DNA of 64,000 nt, from contig CAJZBQ010000017.1 of the NCBI GenBank assembly GCA_914767885.1, forward strand, positions 372,001 through 436,000. Reading direction: 5' to 3'. Positions 22,377 to 33,616 of the stretch are shown piece by piece (positions within the stretch are counted from its first letter, which is position 1; each line of letters begins with the position of its first letter). Source of the DNA: Blepharisma stoltei (lineage: Eukaryota; Ciliophora; Heterotrichea; Heterotrichida; Blepharismidae). A program made the position numbers and the translations under genes. The notes under the pieces were generated by a model. That model was given only the letters and a program-made list of their open reading frames with translations, did no database searches and was not told the DNA's origin.

Positions 22377-24066
22377 TTAGCATAAAAACAGCTGGATCAA
22401 TTGTTCTCTGAGAGTTTTAGATAAAGTATTCCCATTTTCCAGTTTAATTTCTTTTAAAATTCTTGCTAACTCCAATTCAAAAATGATGAAACGCCGGCTT
22501 TCTTAATTAAAAAACATAATTTTAATTTTTACAGTAAACAATAATAATTTTGATACCCAATTTCGCATGCAATATTAAAAAACTTATCTATAGTTTTTTC
22601 TATTTCAAATGGGAGAGCACTATTTAATCTAAGTTAGCTCTATATTTATAATTTTATGGATCTATTTTTATTAATTTAAACTCACTTTAAAGGGAGATTA
22701 AGTGTCTCTTTCCTTTGCTAGCAGCATTTTTTAATTCTCTATAAAGTTTATAAGGAGTTTTGTAATTTTTTAAGATTGCCAAGGTTCCTTGTTCTCCACA
22801 ATTATCAAGCGCTCTTAGTTGCTTTCCAAATAAATTATAAACAGTAAGTTTCCCATTAGGATTTGTTGAATCAAAATAATTTTCAAAGGTTTCTAATTTT
22901 TCAAACTTATCAAGACTCCAACCACTTACTTCTACCTGTAATGCTGCTGTCATTCTTGCTAGCCAATTTAATGTATCCTGCGAATCTTTTGTAATTTTAA
23001 CTTGAAACCCATAGTTAAATTGTGTGCTTGCCAAGGCATTCAAAAGGGTATCTTGAGATATTCTTGAGCCTGGTGATGGCTTGGTGCCTTCCAATAAATA
23101 AATGCATTTTATTCCAGCCTGTTTTAGCCTGATTTTCTGAGCTTCATATCTTCCATCTACTAGAGAGCTTGCAAGATCATCAGCAGTTTTTCTTTCTACT
23201 ACAATTCCAAGCGAAAAATCAATAAAAACCCCTGGTTCTTGTTCTAGCTTGCATAGCCACATATAATCTCCAATTCATAATTTTGATTTTTCAACAATGA
23301 CATTTCTATTTATAAGTCTTTCACTAATCGCTTGAAAATCCATGTATAGTCTTTCAGCTGTGTCTACTAGTAATACAATGCTAAAATTAGAAAAGTTTTG
23401 ACTAGAATTGCTTGCTTCTGTGCTTGCATCGTTGGAATCTTCAATTCAGGAATCAGGGTCAAATTCTTTTCTTTCTTCTTGGCTTGCTAAATATTTTTTA
23501 AAATTTCTGGGACATTGGCTGATTAGTTTAGGTGTCAAAATTTCGCCTATGGATGTTAAAGAATAAACTTCGCAGTCTTCTTCAACGAGCCCATTTTCTA
23601 TAAGAGTTTGAAAAGCTTGAGTTGGGCTTTTAGGCTTTTCAATATCATAATAGCCTGATAAGACTTGGTCACATATATAGCCAATATCATAAGTAGAAAT
23701 TTTCTTTTCTTCTGAATAATAGATAGAGAGAAGACAAATCCATTCATCAGATCCAGGTTCTGGGATGTATTTTTTTACTTTTTCTACTTGTGTTGAAGGG
23801 ATTTCTTCCGATTTACGCTTGATTGGCTTTTCTTTAATCCATTCTTCGAATTTTGCTTCAAACCATGGCCCTACTCCTTGAAGCAAGGAAGATGCAATTT
23901 TTGCTGATAATATTGGCAAAGGGAATTTAATTAGTGCGGATAATATTCTTTTAGCATTCATAGCTTTGCGCTCTTCTCCTCGCTTTATAAGATATGTCCG
24001 GAGATCATCTAGTTTTTCGTAAAGGTATAAGTTTTCATTGCATTTCAAATTTTTTGATCTTGACAT
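22377..24066 (-). CDS. MUS81: MUS81 structure-specific endonuclease subunit (about 485 aa)
   Basis: MUS81 with EME1 cleaves branched DNA during recombination. The N-terminal HhH region (ILSAKIASSLLQGVGPWFEAKFEEW), a winged-helix-like part (DEWICLLSIYYSEEKKISTYDIGY) and the ERCC4 nuclease (LLVDTAER, GDYMW, VERKTADDLASSLVDGRYE) are all visible, with TGA as Trp in several places. The apparent stop at 22687 lies in an IES. Removing 22469-22700 joins SKGKRHL to ARILKEIKLENGN...LSKTLREQLIQLF, which matches the C-terminal HhH tail of MUS81. Stop TAA at 22377-22379. Confidence 0.92.
22469..22700. mobile_element. IES in MUS81, probably a decayed family-2 MITE (232 bp)
   Basis: TA at 22467-22468 and 22699-22700 flank ends reading ACTCCAATTCAAAA and ACTTTAAAGGGAGAT, like family 2 (core TTTAAATTGGAACAAAA). 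Excision is in frame and restores the MUS81 C-terminus. Confidence 0.75.
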
Positions 24067-24144
24067 CTTATATGATTTTTATTAAAGTAATTATTTTCTA
24101 AAATAAATATACAGGACTAAATAATTTTATAGAAAATATAAAAA

Positions 24145-24878
24145 TTACAGTGCTGTAGTAATCTGGCTTGTTGCAGCTGTTTTTGGTAGAGGTGGGATTG
24201 CTCTCATTGAATCCATATAATCTAATTTTTGTTCAGAAAAAGGAGTTGTTCTAGATGATCTGGATGATCTTCGTTTAAAAGATTCGAAATAAGGCGAATG
24301 GGAAAGAGCTCTTGCTATGTGAAATGATTTATTTTGTGGCTTTATTGATTCTTTAATTTCTGAATATAACGAAGATTTTTCGTGGGAGCTCTTTAGTATA
24401 GGAAGAAATGGGGCTCTAGAAGTTTTGTGGGGTAAATAAAAATTAGGAGATATGGACTTTTTCCTTACAATACTTTGCTTTTCTATACACTTGATTGAAT
24501 ATGGACTTTTTCTGCCTTCCCCGTTAAAATCCGAACTAAATATAGTTAAAATTTCCTTCTTGTACTTTTAAACCCTTTAAATTGAAACAATTTTTTTTAA
24601 TAGGAAAATTTTATAGAGATAAAAATGATAATTTTTTATAAAAATTAATTTTGACCTAATTTAATTGAGAAAGTGCATGTAGAATATTATTTAAACATCT
24701 TTCACGCTGCATCTATCAATTGTTTTAATTAATTATTGATAAAAATAAAATAAAATTCTATTTATTTTTTTAAAAAAATTAGCCTCGCTTTAAATTGAAA
24801 CAACATTTATGTTCCACTTTAAAGAGGGGGAGTGAAAGTTGGGAGCTCTTTGTTTTTATTGCCAATAATGTAATCCAT
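24145..24878 (-). CDS. small basic Ser-rich protein (about 154 aa)
   Basis: The frame starts at ATG 24878 (MDYIIGNKNKELPTF). A family-2 MITE interrupts it at about 24565-24833. It continues YKKEILTIFSSDFNGEGRK and ends at TAA 24145-24147. Removing 269 bp keeps one frame. The protein is rich in Ser, Lys and Arg (RRSSRSSRTTPF) and likely disordered. No family is recognised. Confidence 0.55.
24565..24833. mobile_element. family-2 MITE (TTTAAATTGGAACAAA-type core), about 269 bp
   Basis: Degenerate core copies are seen at the left (AAACCCTTTAAATTGAAAC) and a hairpin is seen at the right (CGCTTTAAATTGAAACAAC / GTTCCACTTTAAAGAGGGGG). It sits inside the coding frame of the 24145-24878 gene. Borders are approximate, since no clear TA pair restores the frame. 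Confidence 0.65.
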
Positions 24879-24984
24879 TATTTCAATAAACTTAATTATA
24901 CTGATAAAAAAGCCAATTAAGGCTAGATAAATCAATATATTTATATAAATACAGGATATAAGTATAATATTTATCAATTAAATT

Positions 24985-26304
24985 ATGACTCCAGGTTTCA
25001 GCAGAACAATAAGCAGAAAAAGATTTTTGCCTGTATATGTTTTTAAAAACACTCTAACTATTATTTTCTACAGCTGACATTACTCTGCAAAATTTAAACT
25101 TAATTATGTCAATTTATTACGTAAAAGAAAGAGTTCCCAGATCTAGCTTCAGCTCGAACAAGCACATTAATTCAGATTTCACCTACGCTGACCTTAAAAG
25201 CCGTTCATCTATAAATAACATTCTTCGCCAAATGAACTTGCAAGGGGAAAAAGTCCTTGAGCTTGAAGATATGGTAAAAACTAATTAGAAGTCCATCCTT
25301 ATGAGAATCCCTATAAGTTATCGAGATGAAATTCAAGCGATTTTCCACAATTTTATTTTTCAAACGCAGTCATTTAAGCTACCAATAGAAACTTTTCTGC
25401 ATCTGTATTGCCAGCAGAAAGCCCATATTCTTAATCCCCCTTTTTGGCTAATGAGCCAAAAAATCTCTCATGCTAGCCAAGGATTTACTTTTTTTTTTAA
25501 AATTTATATTAATTCTCTTTTTTTAAAAAATCTATATTTTTATAAATATTTGAAATAAAAAATCTAAGTATGCAATCTGTTTTAAATTAGCTGGAGATCT
25601 TGCTATTATAATCATTAATTATATATTAAATATTTTATAACAAAATATTTACATTAGAGTATGCTTTCAACTGGGTTTAATTTTCTCAAAGATAGGTTTT
25701 TCTAATGGCTTTGATTATTCGCCAAGACTGAGCTAGCTCAAAATCAAATGATCAGAGAAAGCCATCTGCTAATGAAAGCTTTTATAGTAAAAATAACTTA
25801 CAGCATGTACATTCCCGCTCAGAAATTTCTCCAGAACTACGGAGAAGAGTTCGTAATTTATCTTCTGAAAGAAAATTCATAAAATATGATGATGGCCTAA
25901 AGAAAATAACTCCTACAAGAGAGAGGACTGCAAGCTATACTCGAGCAAAGGCGAAAGTTAGCATTAAGCCAGAGCCAAGCACTCCTAGTGAGCCTGCAAA
26001 TTTAGCAAATAATCGTTCATATTCTGTTATTCACATAGAAAGAGAAAATATCAGGAGGCAGCTAGATATGAAGGAAATCCAGGTCGCACAAATCATAGAA
26101 AATAGGAAATTTATAGCGAAATCAAAATCCCCAGCTAGGGAAAGCCTGTCACCTGACTTGAGTTTTAGAAGCAATGTCACACCAAAAAAGACTATGGCTG
26201 ACCTAGTTTTTGAGCAGGAAAACTTTAGTGGTTATGGAAGTCATAAAGAACCATCAAAAATCAGATATAGTTATAGAGACTCTGTAGATTTTATAAATGA
26301 ATAA
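24985..26304 (+). CDS. hypothetical protein with coiled-coil start (about 293-304 aa)
   Basis: A start at ATG 25106 (MSIYYVKERV) gives 293 residues. An upstream ATG at 24985 (MTPGFSRTISRKRFLP) joins in frame if an 88-bp TA-bounded segment (25036-25123) is an IES, giving 304. A 15-nt intron, GTAAAAACTAATTAG (25274-25288), and a MITE (25434-25735) are removed to give the full frame. The join at the MITE reads AHIL-SSKSNDQRK. The rest is Ser/Arg/Lys-rich, with TAA at 26302-26304. No domain is recognised. Confidence 0.6.
25434..25735. mobile_element. strongly decayed family-1 MITE (302 bp)
   Basis: TA at 25432-25433 and 25734-25735 are its borders. The left end keeps ATCCCCC and an imperfect hairpin (TTGGCTAATGAGCC / CTCATGCTAGCC). 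The right end keeps the spacer string TTTTTCTAATGGCTTTG found in intact copies. Excision is in frame. Confidence 0.7.
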
Positions 26305-26316
26305 TTTTTGCTAAAT

Positions 26317-28477
26317 TTAATACTTTAAACACAAAATTGAGTCTAAGCGTTGATAGGTGGAACTGGTTTGACTGGAGATCTGCCGGTTAGCTGTTTTATA
26401 TCTAAATTATGCTTTCTAGCTTATACATTAAAATCGCGTGAAGAGTCAACCCGACCTCTTAAATCACTGTAACAGGTTATCCAAAGACACTAGGGGAATT
26501 GAAGGCGTCCTATATGTGTATCTGGTAAGACTTATTGGCACAGGCAGAACTGTGATGCTGAGCTAGATCAGTCAAAGCTTAGCTGAGAGGCAAGGTTTAT
26601 CATGGAGAAATGGGAATGTAGTTAGAAAGGTTCGGAAAAGTTTTCCAACGCGATAACAAGAGTTGCATCCTGAGCTTGGAGTTACATTTAGTCTCCAGAT
26701 TACCAGTAAATTCGACATTAAATTTTCTATGGAAGGCGACCTGCTGATTGTAAATGGTGACAAAATCTTTCCCACTTCCGTTTTGCGAATGCAGGCCTCG
26801 TCTGAAAGGAGCAATACAGTATAAGTCCGAGTGTTTGATCGGCGAGCAAGTGGTGGAGCATGATGAAAGGGAGTAATAAGCTTTGGCACTTGAAATTAAT
26901 CTAATAGCTATAACCTTTCTAGCTCAAACTTCCACAGGATTAGGTGACAAAGGTCTTCCTTTTCTTATTTTCTTCCCAAAGCTTTCATTTTGTTCATCTC
27001 TTACTTCAACAAAGCTTATCACTGGGTCAACTCTTGCTGAAACCACATGTTGGGGCTTTTCTATTCTATTAAACTTTTTTTCAGGAAAAGTTGGGACTAA
27101 TGACCTTCCAAGTGTAGCCGCTGAATGAAGCCTCACTTTAGGCTTCCTTATATGCCCTAAATTAGACACTGCTAACTGCTGGCTAGAAAAAACATTACTT
27201 TGAGCTCCAGGCTTGATGTTTTGATAAGACACTCTTCTAGTCGTTAAGTCTGAAGACTGAGATCTTGCTTTTCCTTGGTTTGGATAAGACTTTTCAAATG
27301 AAGCCCTTTTAGGCGACAAATTTTTCGCCTCTGGCTCGGGGCTTGGAGTTCGTGCATAAACTTTATTCGAATAAGAACTATTAAGAAGAGGGTGTAGCCC
27401 ACCATCAGATTTTGCTGCTTCTCTTCGCTGGATGCTTGTAAGAGCCATTTTTGACGCTGTTGGATAATTTTTTTCAATTTGTTCTTGGGCATTTATAGTT
27501 TCGGTGAAATTATCTATAAATAAGGTACTATAAATTGTCTGAGAAATATCACTTTTCCTATGTTCTCGCCATTCAAGCTTCTTTATAAGATTTTCTTTTA
27601 ATGCATGCTGCGTATCTCTAGTGAGCCCTTCAAGGAATTTTTCTTTTGAAATTTTCAATGCTTTTACAACAGTCGCAGCTATAACTGATAAGTCCATTGG
27701 TTTATTCAGTAGAACTGAATCTTCACCTATTCATTGACCAGGCATAACGAGCCCGAAATTATAAGTACTTGTAGTTTTGGATATCAGCCCTCTTGCTCTA
27801 CTTGTTGAAGGTCTGCTTGAATTGCCAGCTGACACTTGTCTGCATTGACCTTCTTCTATTATAAATGCATGAGTAGCATGAACTCCTTCTTGCAGAATTG
27901 TATCACCGTTTTTAAATGTGCATATTTCAAATAACTTTAATATTCTCTCTTTGCTAGCATGACCAAGCTGCCTGAGGCCAGGAACTGTTTTGACAAGAAA
28001 ATCAAGGACTTTGATGCTTTCTTGGAATTTATTAATTTTTTCCATTTCGGCTTTCACTATTTGTCTAGGGATTGAAATTACATATGAGTGCTCTTTTGAT
28101 ATAACTCTACCTGGTATATAGGATATTCCGTTAAGCGGCTTAGTATATCCAAAAAGGCCAAAAGGCTCATGGATGATTTCTTGACGGTCTTTATTTTTAG
28201 ACGATAATTTTCCAGAAACTGCAATAAAAAAATCAGGTTTTTTATCTTTTTCTGATATACAAGTATCAAGAATGTGATATTCATGGAGGGTCATATTTGC
28301 GCATAGCTATTTATATCATACTTCATGCCGCTGATTAGGAGGAATTGCTCGGAGGATTTGGTTTTCTTTGAATATTCTTTTAAGTTTCTGTATATAAAAT
28401 ACATTGACATCTGTATCAGATTTATCTTGATTCAAAAAAGCATCTTTTATGTCATCAATAAGTTTTCTATTCGTCAT
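26317..28477 (-). CDS. cyclic-nucleotide-binding-domain protein (about 530 aa)
   Basis: The start is ATG 28477 (MTNRKLIDDIKDAF). A 15-nt intron, GTATGATATAAATAG (28321-28307), links QRHE to LCANMTLHEYH. The N-terminal half has two cNMP-binding-like segments: FFIAVSGKL, and later FKNGDTILQEGVHATHAFIIEEGQC followed by W-IGEDSVLL (TGA as Trp), the latter a clear CNBD beta-roll and phosphate-cassette analogue. The C-terminal half is basic and disordered. The 3' end is unsure: a GC-rich insert of about 553 bp (26346-26898) must be removed to reach TAA at 26317. Without excision the frame stops near 26580. Confidence 0.65.
26346..26898. mobile_element. GC-rich insert of unknown type (about 550 bp)
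   Basis: Base composition rises abruptly compared with surrounding AT-rich DNA, and no protein-coding match is visible. It carries GAGCTTGGAGTTAC near 26672, a string nearly shared with the 49640-50140 block. TGGCACAGGCAG near 26550 resembles a pol III A box, but no convincing B box follows. Borders (TA at 26344-26345 and 26897-26898) were chosen because they keep the neighbouring frame, and are tentative. Confidence 0.4.
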
Positions 28478-29243
28478 TTTTATGTTTTTTAAATTAAATT
28501 AACTCTAATAAAAAGAGTGCAGTGTGCAGTATTTTAACTACCATTTCAATTAAATTAAGAAACTTATGAGAAAAGTATTAAAAATTGTTATGAATTAACA
28601 AAATTAGATAATTTTTAATAAATTCTAGTTTTTTACAATTGCATAACTATGAAGAAGTGTCATAAAATAAGAGTTATTTTCAACTGGCTACTGATTTTTA
28701 GAATTTAAAATAATAATCAACTTATAAAAATATACTGAGACACTCTATGTATTTCATACATGTATATTATTGATTGCTTTATAAATCCAGTTAGCTCGAG
28801 AAAGTTATAAGCATATTAAATATAATTATCCAATTTGCATAATTCCTCCTTATCTTAAGACCAAGGCAAGTTTTTTTGCTTTCTCTTAAAGGTGGGGTTT
28901 AATTTATATATAAAAAAATTGTTCAGATTTTAAAAATCAAAATTTGAAAATTAAATTTATAAAATTCACATTTAATGATGAATGCATTTGAATTAGAGAT
29001 CTCTGCATAGAATTATTAATTAGATATAAATTTATATAAAAAAAACTTTAGCTCCAAGGTGTTAATCTTTTCAGATGTTAAGCCAGTTTTGAAGAGATAG
29101 TAAGCAAATAGACAATCAAGATGCCTCTTTTTTATATCAAATACCCTTTCATCACACAATCTAAATTTTAATTAATTTTTGAAATCAAATTTATCAATAC
29201 AGCATTCAACCCCTTAGTGTATCAATTGCATCAAATTATTTGT
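28478..29243. other. intergenic AT-rich region with a possible MITE remnant
   Basis: No coding frame is recognised. Around 28851-29070 there are decayed C-rich and G-rich ends (CCTCCTTATCTTAAGACC and TCTTAAAGGTGGGG) and the string GAATTAGAGATCTCTGC, like family-1 interiors. It may be an old MITE. Confidence 0.3.
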
Positions 29244-30061
29244 TTAATCAATAACAACTCTGGGCTCTTCTTCTAGCTCTTTCTTTAGATCGCTCAGAAT
29301 ATTTTCAAATCTGTTGTTATCTCTTGCAGAAGTAGGAATATTATTTCTTTTAAACCTCCAAGGTGTAGCTGGGGTTAAATGAGGGAGTGGCCCGATTGGT
29401 TTATTTTTAAAGTTTTGGGTATCAAAAAGATTGGGAACACTGCTGTGGCTGAATGGGCGAGAAGGAATTTGTGGAAGATTCATGAACTGAATCCCGCTTA
29501 TGTCATGAAAAGGGGGAGTTGCCTGTTTTCTTGCATCGAATAAAAATTTTCGAGTGCTTTCTTGAGAATCTGGCCTCGGCTCATTAGGAGCTAAAGGGAG
29601 TTTTTGATTTGTAGGAAGAGTTTGCCCTCTGTGGAAAGAACCATTCCCATGTGATTTTGAAAGATTTGAGACTATATGCCTGCTTAATTAATTTAAGATG
29701 ATATAATTGTATTAATAATATAATCTATCACAAAATAAATAAAAATTCAGTTTTTAAGAACTTTGAACTTATATTAATTTACCATAGTCGATTTATAGTA
29801 TGCTTGGTACCCAGGAAGTGAGTCATTTTCATTTAGCATTGGCTTTTGTGGCTGATAAAAATTGGTATCTGTTTTTGCTCTACGCTCTGTAGGCGGGTCT
29901 ATCGATTTGTGGGCTGCATTTTGAATTTGATGGGAATCAACTTGTACTTCATTTGAAGATGTATTTCTGTTTAAATCATACCTCTTGGCCTCGTTTTTCT
30001 TTTTTGATTTAAAAAGGACCCCGAAACAGCCACAGCTGCTGGATTTCTTTGATTTTTGCAT
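29244..30061 (-). CDS. hypothetical protein with Cys-rich N-terminus (about 240 aa)
   Basis: The protein begins MQKSKKSSSCGCFGVLF, a basic/Cys start that could be palmitoylated. Two frames join by removing a 95-bp IES (29687-29781), giving STMV-SRHIVSNLSK. The rest is Pro/Ser/Asn-rich and probably disordered, ending with a short acidic helix (FENILSDLKKELEEE) and TAA at 29244-29246. No family is recognised. Confidence 0.6.
29687..29781. other. short IES (95 bp)
   Basis: TA at 29685-29686 and 29780-29781 are both at codon positions 2-3. The 95-bp segment is almost pure A/T and contains stops in all frames. Its removal fuses the two halves of the 29244-30061 gene in frame. Confidence 0.7.
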
Positions 30062-30231
30062 TATTAATGTGGAGCTTTATGGATTGAGTAATAAAATTTT
30101 AAGCTCTTTAATGTAAAATATGGAGAATAAAGGAGATTTAAATGAGTTGCTTTTAAAAATAATACAAATATCTTCAATTTCATATATAAGAATGAACAAT
30201 TATTGATTTTGAAATTAATAGTTATCAAGAA

Positions 30232-31098
30232 TTACTCTATTATTTGTAACTTATAAACAGAAATTTCTTCAATATAAGTCGTCCAGCGCGCATTCCCTTT
30301 TAGCCTCTTATCAAAATTGCAAACACTTCTCTCCAGATAATCGAAATTCATATAAAGGTCACTTTCCGATGAAAATCTGATCCCTTCAGGCTCATTAATG
30401 ATAACTTGGTCAGCAAAACTGCAAAAATCAAAGGAATTGTTCTGGATAATCGCCCCACCCATCTGCACATCACTATTCTGAGTGCAGCCTTTTCTGATCC
30501 CTTTTCATGACCAAGCAGCAATTTCATAGCCTAATGATAGAGTAATAATCATGATAATTCCTCCTTTACTGTCATCACATTTTCTGTGAAAAGCAACTGA
30601 AGAGCGCCCATCATTTCTAGAATCATATAGACAAGTCAGCTCATTGAAGTTGTGGGCGATATATTTTTGTAAAAAACGATGGGCTTTGAAATGCTCTGCT
30701 GACAAATTGCTGTCAGCTCTTCTATGGATTAGCTTATCCAAAGACTTGCCTACATTATCGATAAACCCTGGCGTGCCTCTCGGCGTACTTTTTGGAGCAT
30801 CCTCTATATTTGTCACAGTTCGGGCTGTACTTCGGTCACCCCCAAATGTAGACCCAGGACCTCCCATGCGAGTGCTTCCAGTTTCAAATTTTTCTGAACG
30901 GATACTTCCAGCTGGAGATTTCATCTGGCTTTTTCGATTCATTTTGCATTCTACACAGCAAGGTTGTCCATCAACAAGACATTCAGCTTCCATCTCATAT
31001 TGGCAATAGACACACATATATTCTTCAGTTTTTTCTTCATGGGCATAGAGTGGTAAATTCCCTTTATCACATTCTTTGCAGATCAATAAATCACCCAT
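30232..31098 (-). CDS. zinc-binding plus TLDc-like domain protein (288 aa)
   Basis: The N-terminus has a Cys array (CKECDKGN, CVYCQYEMEAEC, CCVEC) suggestive of a B-box or zinc ribbon. After a Gly/Ser/Thr linker, the C-terminal part reads LTCLYDSRNDGRSSVAFHRK and GIIMIITLSLGYEIAAWSW (TGA as Trp), ending with VYKLQIIE. This follows a TLDc-type fold (LLYRASRDG...FHKKCD). TLDc proteins are linked to V-ATPase and oxidative-stress functions. Uninterrupted; TAG/TAA stop at 30232. Confidence 0.65.
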
Positions 31099-31367
31099 TT
31101 ATATATAAACAAATATTTTATTGGAAATATACAATATTGCTATCTGCAGGTTCAGCCGATAAAATAATTGTATAATTATTCATTTTTATATAATTCTTTA
31201 GACCAAAAAGTAAAAAATAAAAAATAGCTGGTTTGTATCAGAAGATATAGAAGACAAAAGATAAATTTAAGCTGAAATATATTTAATTGTATACTCATCA
31301 TAAAAAGAATAATTTTTGATTATTTCAGACATTTCATTACTGTTAATAAAAAGTCACCTTTCTAACT

Positions 31368-32728
31368 ATGACTCTTGAATTGGAGATAACCAAATTAGAG
31401 CAAGGGCTGCATGATTTATTCAAATATGCTTTCATAACTAATTGTGAGCTTGATGATGAAGCTATAACATCAGAAGAAGAAAAGACACTTGAAGAGCTAG
31501 ACCCACTCGAAGTCCTTGAGAACTTAAAAGATGTTGTATTGAGTCTTCTAAAATTCAAGAAGACCCACAAAAATTCAGAATCTTCTGAATTGATGAGCCG
31601 CAGTGAACAGTTTGAGAAAATGTTACAAAAGTTAGAAGGGGATATAAGAAAATCATATGCCCTTTATCTGTATTATTTCCTCCATATTTTACCTATTTGT
31701 CTTCTGAGATTACACATCTAAAACGTCATATAAAAATCGAGCACCAGCTCAAACTTCATATAGAAGCTACTCAAGCCAAGATCGAAGAACTTGAAGCAAA
31801 TATAGAAAAATCGAATTCCGTCATCAAAAAGCTTGAAAAAAAGCAAGAAAAAAACATGCATGATGTGTACAATAAAAGCATAGACAAGTCCTTTAAAACC
31901 GATACAAGAAAAAAGGATAACGATACCAGGCTGAGCATAGATAAAGACGAAAACTGAGAAGAAATGTTCCATAAACTGGAAAAAGAATTTGCTAAAATGA
32001 AAGGAATGCTGGAGGAAAAACAAAAAGAATGTGATATATATAAGAAAGAAAGTGCAAAAAGCCAAGAAAAAAGTCAAGGGAGAGTGAAAAGAAATGAAGA
32101 TATTCATGATATTGAAGTTCTAACTCCCTCCTCTGTGGGCGAACAAAACCATTGGAAAAATCAATATCTTTGCTCAAAAACCCACCTCTGTTGTGAGCGA
32201 ACAAAACATTTTTTTAATATAAAAATTTGATATACAAATGATAATTAGTATAATGAAATCTCTAGCTTTAGACAGCTTGCATTTTAAAATAAAAATTTTG
32301 CAAATTAAATTAATTTTTGTTTTCCGATTTTTGCGATTTTAAATTTCGAAAAAAAGTATCCCCTTTTCATGAGCGAAGAAAATGTTTGTTCTCTCATGAA
32401 GGGGGGAGTAAGGAAAAGGCTAATTGAGAAAGGAAGTGAATTGACGAAGCTGCAGCAGAAATTAAAGGATAAATCGTATAGCAAACTGCTATTTATGAGA
32501 GAAAGAGCAAGCAGAAATGCGAGAAGGTCTTTGGGAGAAGTGGACATGATTAAAAGCTACTCTCCAAATTTGATCAGAAAAGAAACAGTAACGGTAGACC
32601 CATCCTATAAAAGAGATGACATTAAAATGAACGTTTTGAAGAAAGCAAGAAGCTCTTCTAGAGGCCACAGTCGAAGTTTTTCCGAGCAAAATAGACCTAA
32701 GCCAATTAAAAGAGCGCCATCACGTTAA
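31368..32728 (+). CDS. coiled-coil protein (about 344 aa)
   Basis: The N-terminal block (LEITKLEQGLHDLFKYAF) and a long heptad region (HIEATQAKIEELEANIEKSN) are joined by removing a very short insert near 31658-31695 (38 bp by TA; other TA pairs give about 78 bp). TGA is Trp at 31955-31957. A MITE (32123-32410) interrupts after DIHDIEVL and the frame resumes RKRLIEKGSELTKLQQKL. The tail is basic and Arg/Ser-rich. Probably a cytoskeletal protein; no family is recognised. Confidence 0.6.
32123..32410. mobile_element. family-1 MITE, reverse orientation (288 bp)
   Basis: TA at 32121-32122 and 32409-32410. The left end has two direct core copies (GTGGGCGAACAAAACC and GTGAGCGAACAAAAC). The right end has a hairpin (TTCATGAGCGAAGAAAATG / TTCTCTCATGAAGGGGGG). 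Excision joins DIEVL to RKRLIEK in frame. Confidence 0.85.
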
Positions 32729-32766
32729 ATTTTCAATTTTTATTTGAGTTATTAATTATTTAACCC

Positions 32767-33543
32767 TTAATCGAACTTGCCTTTAATAGGTGAAACACTA
32801 TTGAGCAGTCTCCCTCCATCTCTGACATTCAGCCTCAAAAACGACCCTGTTTTGAAATTTCTTGTCGTTTTATAAACATCAAGTTTCTTTAGTGGAGGTT
32901 TACACGTGAGAGCTTTTGATTGCAATATTTTACAATCTTTTCTCAAACGCTGATTTTCTTCTGTAAGAACTTCAACTTTTTTTCTTAATTTTTCATACCC
33001 ATCATGCGCGTCAAAGGTCGTTTCAGCACTGATGTTTTTTCTGTTTTTTACTGTCCTTATATGTTTTAGGTAACGCTTGAATCGGATTCTTTGTATAACT
33101 GAACGGATCCAGGCTTGAATTTTGATAATATTTGAAAGAGATATTGAATTTCGAAATGTACTTAAAGGTCTAGTGCGGTATGGCGAAGTTGTCAGCGAAG
33201 TGGCTGAACTAGACTTGCATGTGCTTTTGTTACTATTCGGTGCTTTTAATTCTGGTTTTTCTTTGAGTTTTGAATTTATCTGTAATGTCGGCGCTGTGAT
33301 GTCTGCATAATTGTATAGAGTTTTTTCATAAAGCGTTGTAGGTTTTGAAGTATCAACTTGGTAAAGTCCATCAATTTTGAATCGGTAGTAAATCCTTCCT
33401 GGCTGAACCATAGAGTTTAGGAATTTATCATTATCACCTGTCAGCATGTCAAGGTGAAAATCATTAAATGTGCCTGAAACAAAAGCACGCTTGCATGGCT
33501 TAGTTCAGGAAAACCTGAAAGAAGTCTTCATTTGTCCTTCCAT
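32767..33543 (-). CDS. CBM48/AMPK-beta-like domain with IQ motif and coiled coil (258 aa)
   Basis: The start is ATG 33543. Residues 8-60 read FRFSWTKPCKRAFVSGTFND ... RIYYRFKIDGLYQVD (TGA as Trp), the pattern of a glycogen-binding CBM48/E-set domain of AMPK-beta. A basic linker is followed by an IQ-like segment (IIKIQAWIRSVIQRIRFKRY), which would bind calmodulin, and a coiled coil (EKLRKKVEVLTEENQRLRKD). This domain order is not one I recognise. TAA at 32767-32769. Confidence 0.65.
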
Positions 33544-33616
33544 ATTTTACAATTATTATTGTTAATGATTAATTATCTTTTTAACAAAGAAAATCCATTG
33601 AGGATTTTTTTTCTTA

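Noticed and set aside
26346..26898. tRNA or 5S rRNA gene in the GC-rich block
   Set aside because: An A-box-like string is present, but no cloverleaf or paired B box could be drawn.
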